Shown: positions 18,124-27,576 of the stretch, piece by piece
Numbering within the stretch: the stretch's first letter is position 1
How the letters are laid out: every line of letters begins with the position of its first letter
Origin: UBA11865 sp041570195
GTDB lineage: Bacteria > Chloroflexota > Anaerolineae > Promineifilales > Promineifilaceae
Direction: 5' to 3'
NCBI GenBank assembly: GCA_041570195.1
Contig: JBFFWQ010000013.1
Span: forward strand, 16,588 to 80,587
DNA length: 64,000 bases
Notes under the pieces: generated by a model
Databases searched by the model: none
The model's input: the letters and a program-made list of their open reading frames with translations, nothing else
Told to the model about the DNA's origin: nothing
Program-made: the position numbers and the translations under genes

Positions 18124-18567
18124 ATGGAAGAACACAGGATTCGTGTATTAGTGGCCAAACCCGGGCTTGATGGGCACGATCGGGGCGCAAAGGTCGTGGC
18201 CCGGGCCTTACGCGATGCTGGCATGGAAGTGATCTATACTGGCCTGCGCCAGACGCCGGAGATGATCGTCGAAGCGGCTCTGCATGAGGATGTCGACGTG
18301 ATCGGTCTCAGCATACTCTCTGGCGCCCACATGGCCCTGGCGCCGCGTATCATGGAATTGATGGTCGAAAATGAAATGGACGATGTGCCACTCTTCATTG
18401 GCGGCATTATCCCCAATGATGATGTGCCGGCGCTTTTGGAGATGGGCGTGACCGGCGTCTTTGGCCCTGGAACCAGTACGGAAGAGATCATCAATAGCAT
18501 CCGGACTGCAGCACTTGAAGGACCCCACGCGGACCCATTGGGCCTGGCGGATGCGGAAAGCCAGTAG
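18124..18567 (+). CDS. Methylmalonyl-CoA mutase, cobalamin-binding small subunit
   Basis: A stand-alone B12-binding domain of 147 residues. The cobalamin signature is present: GLDGHDRGAKVVARALRDAG (DxHxxG with the lower-ligand histidine near residue 18), then IGLSILSGAHM and the downstream GGIIPNDD and VFGPGT segments. In split methylmalonyl-CoA mutases this subunit pairs with a separate catalytic chain, not seen in this window. It is followed after 33 bases by the mutase chaperone MeaB, confirming the pathway: interconversion of methylmalonyl-CoA and succinyl-CoA. The start has AGGGAAACGAG upstream. Confidence 0.93.
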   Translation: MEEHRIRVLVAKPGLDGHDRGAKVVARALRDAGMEVIYTGLRQTPEMIVEAALHEDVDVIGLSILSGAHMALAPRIMELMVENEMDDVPLFIGGIIPNDDVPALLEMGVTGVFGPGTSTEEIINSIRTAALEGPHADPLGLADAESQ

Positions 18568-18600
18568 CAGACGCCAGGTAAGGGCGATAAACCGCCAGAC

Positions 18601-19620
18601 GTGAAGAAGTTGATTGAACAGGCCATGGCCGGCCGGCGTAGAGCCTTGGCTCGGTTAATGACCCTGGTTGAAAACGACGAGGAAGCGGCTCGAATGATAG
18701 TTCCAGCCGTCTATGCCGAGACGGGGCGCGCGCATCTGATCGGCGTTACCGGCTCGCCAGGATCAGGCAAAAGCACCCTGGTAAACGAGATGGCCAAGGC
18801 GCTGCGCGAAAGCGGCCAATTGGTCGGCATTGTGGCCGTCGATCCCAGCAGCCCATTCAGCGGCGGAGCCCTTCTTGGTGACCGGGTGCGCATGCGCGAT
18901 CTTTCTGGCGATAAGGGTATCTTCATTCGCAGCATGGCCTCACGCGGCAGCCTTGGTGGATTGGCTCGTACGACCGGCAACGTGGTTCGCCTGTTGGACG
19001 CGGTCGGATACGACACGATATTGATCGAAACCGTGGGCGCCGGCCAAGCGGAGGTGGATATCGCCAGCGCAGCGCACACGACCCTGGTGATCGAGGCTCC
19101 GGGCATGGGCGACGAGATTCAAACTATCAAAGCTGGCATTCTGGAAATCGCCGATATTCTTGTGGTCAATAAGGCCGACCGTCCGGGCGCCGAGCGCACC
19201 ATTCGCGCGCTTAAGGCGATGCTGCAAATGGGTGCCGGTGGCCGGCAAAGCGGCCACGTCGACCATCATGGCCGGATGATGGTCGCCGGCCGCTTGGGTG
19301 ATGGCGACGGCGAAGTTGGCGGAGGCAAGTGGCGCGTGCCGGTGGTGCCCACAGTCGCGACAGAAGGCGAGGGAATCGTTGAGCTTATGGACTCAGTTGC
19401 CGCGCACCAGAACCAGCTCAAGGCTGGCGGGGGGTGGCGGGCCCGCGAATTGGCCCGCAGCAGGCAGGAAATTGGGCAGCTGCTGCAGGCTGAGTTCATG
19501 GTTCGTCTGCAGGAGACAGTGTCGCCGACCGAGCGCGAGACGCTGATCGCGGCCGTGGCCGAGCGGGAAATAGACCCCTATTCGGCGGTAGACCGGCTTT
19601 TTGCCAGGAGTAATGGCTAG
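18601..19620 (+). CDS. meaB: Methylmalonyl-CoA mutase-associated GTPase MeaB
   Basis: G3E-family P-loop GTPase that protects and reloads adenosylcobalamin-dependent mutases; 339 residues. Walker A is GSPGSGKST (51-59), followed by VAVDPSSPFSGGALLGDRVRM, the switch segment FIRSMASRGSLGGL, the ETVGAGQAEVDI motif, and the base-specificity motif NKADRPGAE. The start is GTG. An unusual Gly/His-rich insertion of about 35 residues (about 213-247) lies after the NKAD helix and before VPVVPTVATEGEGI; other family members have a shorter loop here. It is co-oriented with the B12 subunit and prs. Confidence 0.95.
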   Translation: MKKLIEQAMAGRRRALARLMTLVENDEEAARMIVPAVYAETGRAHLIGVTGSPGSGKSTLVNEMAKALRESGQLVGIVAVDPSSPFSGGALLGDRVRMRDLSGDKGIFIRSMASRGSLGGLARTTGNVVRLLDAVGYDTILIETVGAGQAEVDIASAAHTTLVIEAPGMGDEIQTIKAGILEIADILVVNKADRPGAERTIRALKAMLQMGAGGRQSGHVDHHGRMMVAGRLGDGDGEVGGGKWRVPVVPTVATEGEGIVELMDSVAAHQNQLKAGGGWRARELARSRQEIGQLLQAEFMVRLQETVSPTERETLIAAVAEREIDPYSAVDRLFARSNG

Positions 19621-19631
19621 GGAGTGATGAG

Positions 19632-20591
19632 ATGTCAGGCATATCAGGCTACGGAGATATTAAGCTATATGCAGGTCGAGGCTGCCCGGAACTGGCGCAA
19701 CGCATTGCCGATTACATTGGCGTCCCGTTGAGTCCGTGGGAAATCATTGACTTCGCCAATGAAAACATCTGGATCAAGCTTCCGGAAAGCGTTCGCGGTC
19801 AGGACGTCTTTCTGATTCAGAGCCAGTGCCGGCCGGTTCACCGCAACGTGATGGAGTCGCTCATCGCCGTCGACTGCGTTAATCGTGACTCGGCTGGCCG
19901 CATTAATCTGCTAGCGCCGTACCTGGCTTATTCGCAGAGCGATAAGAAGGATCAGCCCCGGGTGCCCATAGCCGCCCGGCTGTTGGCCGACATGATTGAA
20001 GTGGCCGGCACAGACCGCTGGATGACCCTCGATCTGCACGCGGGCCAGATACAGGGCTTTTATCGAATACCGGGTGATTCATTAACGGCATTTCACATCC
20101 TGGTCGACTACTTCGGCCGCAAGGATTTGAGCAACACGGTGGTCGTCACGCCTGACCTGGGCTTTGCCAAGCGAGGCCGCAACTACGCCGCGGTTCTGCG
20201 TTTGCCGCTGGCGTTTGTGGAAAAGCGGCGGATCGAAACTGGCAACGGCCGGGAGGCGCTTACGCTCATCGGCGACGTGGAGGATAAGGATGTGATCATC
20301 GTCGACGACCTGGTCGACACGGCCGGTTCCATTATGCAGGCCGTGGAGACGGTCAAAAAGAACGGGGCCCGCGACGTGTACCTGTCCTTCGTGCACCCGG
20401 TACTGTCAGATCCGGCCGTCGATAGGTTGCGGAATTTACCCATCAAGGAAATCGTCTGCACTGATACGATCCCCATCCCCGAAAACAAGATGTTGCCCAA
20501 TATCACCGTGTTGACAGTCTCCGAACTGCTGGCCGAAGTGATAATTCGCAGCCACGAAGGCCGCAGCGTGGGCGAGCTGTTCAACGAGTGA
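19632..20591 (+). CDS. prs: Ribose-phosphate pyrophosphokinase
   Basis: Makes PRPP from ribose 5-phosphate and ATP, the precursor for nucleotides, His and Trp; 319 residues, normal length. Family landmarks: ESVRGQDVFLIQS, LDLHAGQIQGF, the catalytic flexible-loop residues FVEKRRIETG, and the PRPP loop VIIVDDLVDTAGSI. Some positions differ from the usual class I consensus (FANENIWIKL where FSDGEI is common; PYLAYSQSDKKDQ where PYFGYARQDRK is common). This suggests a divergent lineage but no loss of catalytic residues. It starts 12 bases after meaB. Confidence 0.95.
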   Translation: MSGISGYGDIKLYAGRGCPELAQRIADYIGVPLSPWEIIDFANENIWIKLPESVRGQDVFLIQSQCRPVHRNVMESLIAVDCVNRDSAGRINLLAPYLAYSQSDKKDQPRVPIAARLLADMIEVAGTDRWMTLDLHAGQIQGFYRIPGDSLTAFHILVDYFGRKDLSNTVVVTPDLGFAKRGRNYAAVLRLPLAFVEKRRIETGNGREALTLIGDVEDKDVIIVDDLVDTAGSIMQAVETVKKNGARDVYLSFVHPVLSDPAVDRLRNLPIKEIVCTDTIPIPENKMLPNITVLTVSELLAEVIIRSHEGRSVGELFNE

Positions 20592-20673
20592 TCGCGCCAA
20601 CGCCGTTGGCGTCGACGCTGGCCTTCGACATTAACACTCACTAATTGGGATTCGGACAACAGTCGCGGTCGAC

Positions 20674-20688
20674 TATAATAGGTAGTTA
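20674..20688 (+). promoter_or_regulatory. Candidate leaderless promoter of secA
   Basis: A perfect TATAAT (20674-20679) is followed by eight bases and then the secA ATG, so transcription would start at the A of the start codon. No Shine-Dalgarno sequence precedes it. The weak -35 candidate is TTCGGA at 20651-20656, 17 bases away. Confidence 0.5.
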
Positions 20689-23600
20689 TGTTCAAGAAAC
20701 TTGTACGATCAATCGTTGGCGACCCAACACAGAAATACCTGGACAGTCTCAAGCCCATTGTGGTTGATGTTAGCGATCGCGAAGCAGAGTTGCAGTCGCT
20801 CTCCGACGCAGAACTCCGGAGTCGTTCCGCCGAACTGCGGGCCCGAGTAGAGGAAGGCGCCGAGCTGGAAGAGGTGCTGCCCGAAGCCTTCGCCCTGGTA
20901 CGCGAGGCCTCGGTGCGAACGACCGGATTGCGACACTATGATGTGCAAATCATGGGCGGCGTCCTACTATTCCGGGGCGAAGTCGTGGAAATGAGAACCG
21001 GCGAAGGAAAGACGTTGGTGGCGACGTTGCCGCTGTATCTGAATGCCCTGGCCGGCCGCGGTGCGCACCTGGTCACCGTCAACGAATACCTGGCCCGGCG
21101 TGATGGCGGCTGGATGGGCAAGATCTATCATTTGCTAGGTTTGTCCGTCGCCTGCATTGGCCCGCAGAGATTTTCGGCCTTGTATGATCCGGATTACGTG
21201 AATCCGGGCACCGAACTGGAAGATGAGCGCCTGGTTCACTGGCGGCCATGCACCCGAAGCGAGGCCTACCTGGCCGACATCACCTACGGCATCAGCAGCG
21301 AGTATGGCTTTGACTATCTGCGCGATAACATGGTCAAGGATCCGGCCGACCTGGTGCAGCGGGAATTGCACTACGCAATCGTCGACGAGGCTGACAACGT
21401 ATTGATCGACGAGGCGCGAACGCCGTTGATCATCTCCGGCCCGGTCGACAGGGCCAGCCAGGATTACGTGCGCTTTGCTCAGATCGTGCGCGGATTGAAG
21501 AAAAACACGGCCGACGAAGATGATGAGCCGAATGGCCATTACGACATCGACGAGAAGAGTCGCAGCATCAATTTGACCGAGATGGGCATCGCCGAGATCG
21601 AGCGCCGTATCGACGAGATCGATGCCGAGGCCGGCGACAGCCTGTACGATCCGCGCTTCTTCCATCTCACCTATTTCGTGGACAACGCCTTGAAGGCGCA
21701 GTACATGTTCCACCGCAACAAGCAGTACGTGACCCAGGGCGGCGAAGTGATCATCGTCGACGATTTCACCGGCCGGCTAATGCCCGGCCGCCGTTATTCC
21801 GATGGCCTTCATGAGGCGATTGAGGCCAAGGAAGGCGTCCAAGTCCAGCGCGAGAACGTGACCGTGGCCACGATCACGTTGCAGAATTATTTTCGCCTGT
21901 ACGAGAAACTGGCCGGTATGACGGCTACGGCCTTGACCGACGCCGAGGAGTTTCACGAGATTTACACCCTGGACGTGACGCCGCTGCCGACCAACGTCGA
22001 CTACATCGTCGAGACGGCGTCCATGGAACTCGAAGAACGGCAGCGAAAAGTGGAGGGCACGGACGAGATCTATTGGGTACGGGCCGACGATCCGGAGCAG
22101 CGGGTCTTCGCCCGGCGCATTGACTTCGCCGACCAGGTTTATGGTACGACCGAGGCCAAGGACCAGGCCATCATCGACGAGATCGTCCGCGTGCGTAAGA
22201 CGGGCCGGCCGATCCTGGTTGGCACGACGTCGGTTGAACATTCCGAAGCCATCGACAATATGCTAAGTAAGAGAGGCATCGATCATGCTGTTTTGAACGC
22301 CAAGCGCCATCAGTCGGAGGCGTTGATCGTGGCCCAGGCCGGTCGCAAACAGGCGGTGACGATTTCCACCAATATGGCCGGCCGTGGCACGGATATCCTG
22401 CTGGGCGGCAACGCCGAGGGCATGGCGGCCCAGATCTTGGAAGATCGCCTGATCACCCGCGAAGACATGGTCTTGCTGGCCGGACAGCTGTTGAGCAAGG
22501 ATGCCGAAACTGCCCGGGCATATGCCGACCGGCATCCGAAGTTGACGCCGGACCTGGTGGGTATGCTCCAGGAGACGAAAGACGATTTAGACGACAAACG
22601 GGCCAAGATCGAGGAAGATGGACTGGTTAACTTCCTGGCCCGTGATTTGATGACGTCCTACCAGATTGACTTCACCGAGACGCGGCATGCGCTGCGTCTG
22701 GTGCGTTCTAACCGCATGGCCGAAGCCCGCGACTTCCTTACCGAGCTTGAACGGGATGTGGCCCTGGTCGACGATGCCGCGCGGCTGATGGCCTTGCACG
22801 ATGGCTTCCAGGCAACCAGAGACGACGTCCATCGCAAAGCCCGATTCCTGGCCGAGGTCACATTTGACAAATTGTATAGCGCCCGGGCAGCCCTTATCCG
22901 GGCTGTCATGCACGACGAGGACGAAGAAGCGCAGGAGTTGGTTTCAACCATCCCTGGATTGCCGGCCGAGACCATCGACTGGATCAAGGATATCCGGGCC
23001 AACCGCGAAGAGGAGCGAGAGGAAGTCTGGCGCCTGGGGGGACTGCACGTCATCGGCTCTGAGCGCCACGAATCACGCCGGATCGACAACCAGCTTCGCG
23101 GCCGGGCTGCGCGCCAGGGCGATCCTGGTTCATCCCGTTTCTTTCTGTCGCTGGAAGACGACCTGATGTTGCGCTTTGGCGGCGAGCGGCTACGGGGATT
23201 TATGAGCCGGACCAATATCCCGGACGACATGCCCATTGAAAGCGGCCTCCTGGACCGGATCATTGAGAGTTCCCAGGAGCGCATCGAAGGCTACAACTTT
23301 GACATTCGTAAAAACGTGGTCGAGTATGACGACGTGATGAGCAAGCAGCGCGATGCCATTTATGGTGAGCGGCGTGCTATCTTGATGAGCGAAGACGTGG
23401 ACCTGGACACGCGCGTGCTTGATGCTTTCGACCGGGCCATCGACCAATTGGTTCAGGATTACCTGGAAAATTACGCGGACTTTGTCCGAGGCGAAATCGA
23501 TCGGGCCATTCTCACCTTCAGCACCGACGCCACAGACACGATTAACGCCTATGGCGTGCTGGTGCGAATGCGCGGCCTGTTGCCCGGCGTGACCAAACTG

Positions 23601-24599
23601 GATCGGGCCGAAATGGCCGACGTTTCGGCCAAGGAGCTGGTCGATTTCCTTATGGGGCTGGTTGAGGAGAACCTGGAGAACAGCGAGAATCTGCTGCAAT
23701 TCATTCGAGCCGCCAGTCGCCTGATTCCTTTGCTGCCGCCGGTGCCCAATCTGGCCGGAATTCTGGCCAACCAACGCTCGGGCCAATTGTCGTTGGTTCG
23801 AGAACGGGTCCGCCGCGAATTTGTCGAACAGGTCGAAAGGATCTTCAATGACTTCTTGGTAGAGTACGTGGAAGAAGGAGAACGGGCCGAGCTGTGGCAG
23901 CAGACGGCCGACCGCTTCACGGCCATCTTCGAGGGGTTCCGGGTCGAAGGCCTGTCGCGCAAAGCGGTGTTGGCCCAGCAAAGCGACTTCAGGCGCCAGT
24001 GCGACGAGGCGCTCCGAGACATGTTGAAGGCCAGCCTCTTTGCCTTGGACAATGAACAGTTGGCAGAATCATTGGCCGAGTATGTGCATCGCCAGAGCGA
24101 ACGCTGGCGGGAGCAGATTGGCGAAGATGCGCACCTCGACTTCCAGCGATTGCTCTTGCTACAAGCTATTGACGGCGAGTGGCGCGATTACCTAATTGCC
24201 ATGGATGACCTGCGGCGCGAAATAGGCCTGGAGGCCATCGCCCAACGAGATCCGAAAGTCGAGTACAAGCGTCGTTCGTACCAGATGTTCGCCGATATGC
24301 GCAACAAGATCGACGAGACCGTGGTGGACAATTACTTCCGGCGAATCGCCAGCCACCAGGCCTATATCCGGCAACAGGAAGAAGCGGCCGATCGTCAGGC
24401 GCAGCTCATCAAGGCCGGCTACCAGGTAGTCAGGCGGGAAAAAGGCAAGGGGGTGGAATTGCGCCGCGATGCGCCCAAGGTGGGGCGCAACGATCCGTGT
24501 CCGTGTGGCAGCGGCAAAAAATATAAGCACTGCCATATGCGATCGGATCAGGCAGCGGCCAAAGGTGGTGGGCGACGATCCAAAGCGGCCGCCAGATGA
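20688..24599 (+). CDS. secA: Preprotein translocase ATPase SecA
   Basis: Motor of the general secretion pathway, working at the membrane with SecYEG. It has 1303 residues, against about 840-900 usually. It has Walker A in MRTGEGKTLVATLP, the DEAD-like VDEADNVLIDEART, the GRLMPGRRYSDGLHEAIEAK segment, MAGRGTDILLGGN (about 567), ERHESRRIDNQLRGRAARQG (about 790-810), the helical scaffold with LLQAIDGEWRDYLIAMDDLR (about 1156), and a C-terminal zinc motif VGRNDPCPCGSGKKYKHCH. The length comes from two large helical insertions: about 160 residues between GTDI and the RRIDNQLRGR motif, and about 170 before the scaffold helix. The usual GRAGRQGD reads GRAARQGD. Confidence 0.97.
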   Translation: MFKKLVRSIVGDPTQKYLDSLKPIVVDVSDREAELQSLSDAELRSRSAELRARVEEGAELEEVLPEAFALVREASVRTTGLRHYDVQIMGGVLLFRGEVVEMRTGEGKTLVATLPLYLNALAGRGAHLVTVNEYLARRDGGWMGKIYHLLGLSVACIGPQRFSALYDPDYVNPGTELEDERLVHWRPCTRSEAYLADITYGISSEYGFDYLRDNMVKDPADLVQRELHYAIVDEADNVLIDEARTPLIISGPVDRASQDYVRFAQIVRGLKKNTADEDDEPNGHYDIDEKSRSINLTEMGIAEIERRIDEIDAEAGDSLYDPRFFHLTYFVDNALKAQYMFHRNKQYVTQGGEVIIVDDFTGRLMPGRRYSDGLHEAIEAKEGVQVQRENVTVATITLQNYFRLYEKLAGMTATALTDAEEFHEIYTLDVTPLPTNVDYIVETASMELEERQRKVEGTDEIYWVRADDPEQRVFARRIDFADQVYGTTEAKDQAIIDEIVRVRKTGRPILVGTTSVEHSEAIDNMLSKRGIDHAVLNAKRHQSEALIVAQAGRKQAVTISTNMAGRGTDILLGGNAEGMAAQILEDRLITREDMVLLAGQLLSKDAETARAYADRHPKLTPDLVGMLQETKDDLDDKRAKIEEDGLVNFLARDLMTSYQIDFTETRHALRLVRSNRMAEARDFLTELERDVALVDDAARLMALHDGFQATRDDVHRKARFLAEVTFDKLYSARAALIRAVMHDEDEEAQELVSTIPGLPAETIDWIKDIRANREEEREEVWRLGGLHVIGSERHESRRIDNQLRGRAARQGDPGSSRFFLSLEDDLMLRFGGERLRGFMSRTNIPDDMPIESGLLDRIIESSQERIEGYNFDIRKNVVEYDDVMSKQRDAIYGERRAILMSEDVDLDTRVLDAFDRAIDQLVQDYLENYADFVRGEIDRAILTFSTDATDTINAYGVLVRMRGLLPGVTKLDRAEMADVSAKELVDFLMGLVEENLENSENLLQFIRAASRLIPLLPPVPNLAGILANQRSGQLSLVRERVRREFVEQVERIFNDFLVEYVEEGERAELWQQTADRFTAIFEGFRVEGLSRKAVLAQQSDFRRQCDEALRDMLKASLFALDNEQLAESLAEYVHRQSERWREQIGEDAHLDFQRLLLLQAIDGEWRDYLIAMDDLRREIGLEAIAQRDPKVEYKRRSYQMFADMRNKIDETVVDNYFRRIASHQAYIRQQEEAADRQAQLIKAGYQVVRREKGKGVELRRDAPKVGRNDPCPCGSGKKYKHCHMRSDQAAAKGGGRRSKAAAR

Positions 24600-24681
24600 T
24601 CAACCGCGATTCCTATTTCCCTGGATACTCCGCTGGGAAGCCTGACCTAGTATCGTGATAGTTTCCGGGGAAATCTCTGTT

Positions 24682-25248
24682 CTAAGTCCTGTCCCACTCG
24701 CTTAGGGCAGCCCGGATGGCCTTGCGAATGGCGACATCCTCGATCATATCCGGCCGCTCGTAGATCCGGCCGTCGGCGATGATATTCAGATTGCCGCTCG
24801 TGTCTTGCTCCAGCTTCACCATATGTCCGGCCAGTGCCGGGTCGGCCGCCAGGTGCTTCTGGATGAGCGGATTGATCTGGTCAGGAATGCTGAGAGGCTC
24901 GGGTTCTGCCGCGAGGGCCTCCGGGGCAGCCGTCTCGACAAGCAAAGCGACCTGTTGCTGTTCGACCGCCTGTTCAAAAACTGCCTGGCGCTCTTCCAAC
25001 GTGGTCGGGAGCTCGCTTCCGGCTGGCCCAGGCCCGGCGGCCACAGGCGGCGCCAGACCGGCGCGAACCAGGCTCTCGTAACCGCCGGCAAAAACGACCA
25101 ATTCGGCGATGGCGGCATTGATCATGCGCCGGGCGGCATCGTCGGTCACGTCGTCGATGGACTCGTAGCGGCCGCCAACGGCGCCGACGACCAATTTGCC
25201 CATGGGTGGGACTCTGGATACGGACATTACGACGATTTCATTATCCAT
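24682..25248 (-). CDS. Hypothetical protein
   Basis: A 188-residue protein I do not recognise. The N-terminal 60 residues look structured (MSVSRVPPMGKLVVGAVGGRY, then a helix rich in Ala ending AAIAELVVFAGGYESLV). The middle, residues 65-120, is Pro/Ala/Glu-rich and probably flexible. The C-terminal third has an amphipathic helix (INPLIQKHLAADPAL) and a short beta segment GNLNIIADGRIYERPDM. No signal peptide or transmembrane helix. It lies alone between secA (convergent) and mutM, with a filler tract upstream. Codon use fits the neighbours, so it is probably a real native gene. Confidence 0.7.
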   Translation of the reverse strand: MDNEIVVMSVSRVPPMGKLVVGAVGGRYESIDDVTDDAARRMINAAIAELVVFAGGYESLVRAGLAPPVAAGPGPAGSELPTTLEERQAVFEQAVEQQQVALLVETAAPEALAAEPEPLSIPDQINPLIQKHLAADPALAGHMVKLEQDTSGNLNIIADGRIYERPDMIEDVAIRKAIRAALSEWDRT

Positions 25249-25263
25249 ATGCCTGCTCCTTCA

Positions 25264-25421
25264 AAAATGGCCTTCAGCTTTCAGCTTTGTGGCTTCCAGC
25301 GGTCGGCGATCTGCATGCATGGCGGTGTGCCCGCGGCGTGTATCGTCTCCTCGGAAGTTAGCGATTAGCAATGTGCGGCTAGCTGTCAGCCGATTGCTTT
25401 CAGCCGTCAGTCTTCAGTCAA
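25264..25421. repeat. Intergenic filler of TTCAGCTTTCAGC/AGCTGTCAGCC-type words
   Basis: Two short runs (about 25264-25285 and 25380-25421) of degenerate words such as CTTCAGCTTTCAGC, GCTGTCAGCCGATTGC and TTTCAGCCGTCAGTCTTCAGTC. The same word family appears at 1958-1998 beside nuoK and at 9888-9902. Non-coding. Confidence 0.5.
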
Positions 25422-25476
25422 AGAATAACTCTTTCTTACCGGCCTGTTCAATGGTACATTGATACTCGCCTGCTGG

Positions 25477-26292
25477 CTAGAATTGGCAGGAGGCGCAGAA
25501 GTGGGTTCCCCGGCCGCCCAGGACAGTGCGCTCAACCAATCCGTCACATCGCGGGCATGGTTCTCCGGCCCGGCCGTAAACGGCGAAAAGCTCCTGCATC
25601 TGCCCGCCGGAGCCATCGGGCTGGCGATAGGCGGCGTCGATACTGGCGCCCTGCCTCTGAATGCCTAGCTGTAATACCGCCCGGATGGATTCGTGTAGTG
25701 AAACTATTTCCGCATCCTGGAGCGAGTCCGAACGGCGATCGGGACGCAAACTGGCCCGATGCAGCGCTTCGTCGGCGTAGATATTGCCGATGCCGGCCAC
25801 GAACGTCTGGTCGAGCAGCAAGGGCTTGAGGGCACGGCGCCGACGGCCGAGCTGCTGGCCTAGCCAGCTTGATGTGAAGGCGTACGAAAGAGGCTCGGGT
25901 CCCAGATCGCCCAGGACGGATGCGGGATCGGTCACCAGGTATACCCGGCCGAATTTCCGCACGTCGCGGAAACGAAGCTCCTCGCCATTCTCGAGGCTGA
26001 ATACGGTATGCACGTATTTGTCGGCCGCGATCGATGCCGGCTGGACGCTCAGTTGTCCGGACATCTTCAAATGAATGAGCAAGCGCTCGCCTTGCTCCAA
26101 CTCGAAGACCAGATACTTGCCCCGCCGGCCCACGCCCACAAAGCTGAGACCCCGAATGCGTTCCCGCAGGGCGTCTGGCTCGGGGGTGACGATCTGGCGC
26201 GGCCAATCGGTCCAGAAACCGATCACAGTGCGGCCGATCAGCGGCTCGCGCAGGCCGCGGGCTATCGTCTCAACTTCGGGTAGCTCAGGCAT
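25477..26292 (-). CDS. mutM: Formamidopyrimidine-DNA glycosylase
   Basis: Base-excision repair enzyme (Fpg) that removes 8-oxoguanine and formamidopyrimidines and nicks the strand by beta,delta-elimination. It has 271 residues. The N-terminus PELPEVETIARGL supplies the catalytic proline and Glu after Met removal. HLKMSGQL and DKYVHTVF carry the conserved lysines, GIGNIYADEALHRA is the helix-two-turns-helix, and the C-terminal CPRC...CASC zinc finger binds DNA, with an arginine in VLGGRGTHFC. It ends at 25477 and lies 14 bases downstream of the M29 peptidase gene. Confidence 0.96.
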   Translation of the reverse strand: MPELPEVETIARGLREPLIGRTVIGFWTDWPRQIVTPEPDALRERIRGLSFVGVGRRGKYLVFELEQGERLLIHLKMSGQLSVQPASIAADKYVHTVFSLENGEELRFRDVRKFGRVYLVTDPASVLGDLGPEPLSYAFTSSWLGQQLGRRRRALKPLLLDQTFVAGIGNIYADEALHRASLRPDRRSDSLQDAEIVSLHESIRAVLQLGIQRQGASIDAAYRQPDGSGGQMQELFAVYGRAGEPCPRCDGLVERTVLGGRGTHFCASCQF

Positions 26293-26306
26293 GATTCACT
26301 CGTGAC

Positions 26307-27410
26307 TTAGACCTTGAATTCGCCGCTATCATAGAAGAGCTCGTCGTCGACCCAGATCTGGCCCCCGTCGCGCATTTCACAAATCATGTCCCAATGGAGC
26401 GACGATATGTTCTTGCTGCCCGTTTGCGGGTAACCGGCGCCGAGGGCCATATGAATGGTGCCGCCGATCTTCTCATCGTATAGGATGCTTTTGGTGAAGC
26501 GGTCGATGCCGTAGTTGGTGCCAATGGCGAATTCGCCTAGATAGCGGGCGCCGTCGTCAGAGTCAAGCGCCGTAAGCAAAAACTCCTCATTCTTCTCGGC
26601 CGTTGCCTGGACCACTTTGCCTTCTTCAAAGCGCAACTCGACGCCCATGACCTCGCGGCCGGCGACGATGGCCGGATAGGAGAAGCGCACCCAGCCATTT
26701 ACGGACTCTTCGACCGGGCCAGTGAATATCTCGCCGCTGGGCATGTTATTCGTGCCATCGGCGTTGATGAAAGTCCGGCCGGCTACCGACAACGTCAGGT
26801 CGACGCTGGGGCCCCGCACCTTCACCCGTTCCTTGCCGGCCAGCCAATCCACCAACCGTTGCTGCTCGGCCGAGATCTTGCGCCATTCGGCTACCGGGTC
26901 GTCTTTGTCTACGTGACAGGCGCCATAGACGAAATCTTCGAACTCGCCGAGCGACATGTCGGCATCCTGGGCGTGAGCAGCCGTTGGGTAAAGCGTGCCT
27001 ACCCAGCGGAGCTCGCCGGCCGCGCTGCGCCGCATGCTGATTGCCATCAACTCCTTGCTTGCCTGCTGGCGGAGCCGCTGCCTCGCTGGGTCGACGCCGT
27101 TTAGGGAACGGGTATTTCTGGCGCCGCGGATGGCGATGCGGCACTCGTAGGTCTCCAGGGTCAACCTCATCGGGTCGGGTATAAACTGGATCTGGTCGTC
27201 ATTGCCTTCCTTGTATAGGATCTCGTCGATATCATCTTCCAACAACACTATCATCGGGTGGCCGCCGGCGCGAATGACCTGGCGATAGGTCTCTTTAACC
27301 AGCGGGTAGCCGGCGCAGCTGCCGTTAATGATGACTCGCTCACCGGGCTGGACGGCGACGCAGTAATTGGTCAGTAGTTTGGCGAGTTTCACTACGCGGG
27401 GATCGGACAT
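26307..27410 (-). CDS. M29-family aminopeptidase (leucyl aminopeptidase type)
   Basis: Cobalt/zinc-dependent aminopeptidase of the thermophilic M29 family, 367 residues. Recognisable segments are LAKLLTNYCVAVQPGERVII at the start, PSGEIFTGPVEESVNGWV, MGVELRFEEGKVV, EFAIGTNYGIDRFTKSILYDEKIGGTIHMALG and SSLHWDMICEMRDGG, which contain the metal-ligand Glu, Glu, His, Tyr, His and Asp positions. The ATG at 27408-27410 has GGAGCAAATA upstream and gives the standard N-terminus; an 18-residue longer frame is unlikely. It probably forms an operon with mutM, 14 bases downstream. Cytoplasmic; no signal peptide. Confidence 0.93.
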   Translation of the reverse strand: MSDPRVVKLAKLLTNYCVAVQPGERVIINGSCAGYPLVKETYRQVIRAGGHPMIVLLEDDIDEILYKEGNDDQIQFIPDPMRLTLETYECRIAIRGARNTRSLNGVDPARQRLRQQASKELMAISMRRSAAGELRWVGTLYPTAAHAQDADMSLGEFEDFVYGACHVDKDDPVAEWRKISAEQQRLVDWLAGKERVKVRGPSVDLTLSVAGRTFINADGTNNMPSGEIFTGPVEESVNGWVRFSYPAIVAGREVMGVELRFEEGKVVQATAEKNEEFLLTALDSDDGARYLGEFAIGTNYGIDRFTKSILYDEKIGGTIHMALGAGYPQTGSKNISSLHWDMICEMRDGGQIWVDDELFYDSGEFKV

Positions 27411-27576
27411 TATTTGCTCCATGGTTAGACGGTAAATCAAGCCGGTGATTATACCGGATTCCATGTAGGGGTGTAGGGTTGAGCCGGTGAAGAGGTGAAA
27501 AGGGGAAGAAGGGCCGAGGCGAGTCGGGGCTGACGGATTTTGGGCGTGGAGTATAATGACGGGAACGGAGGTGGTC

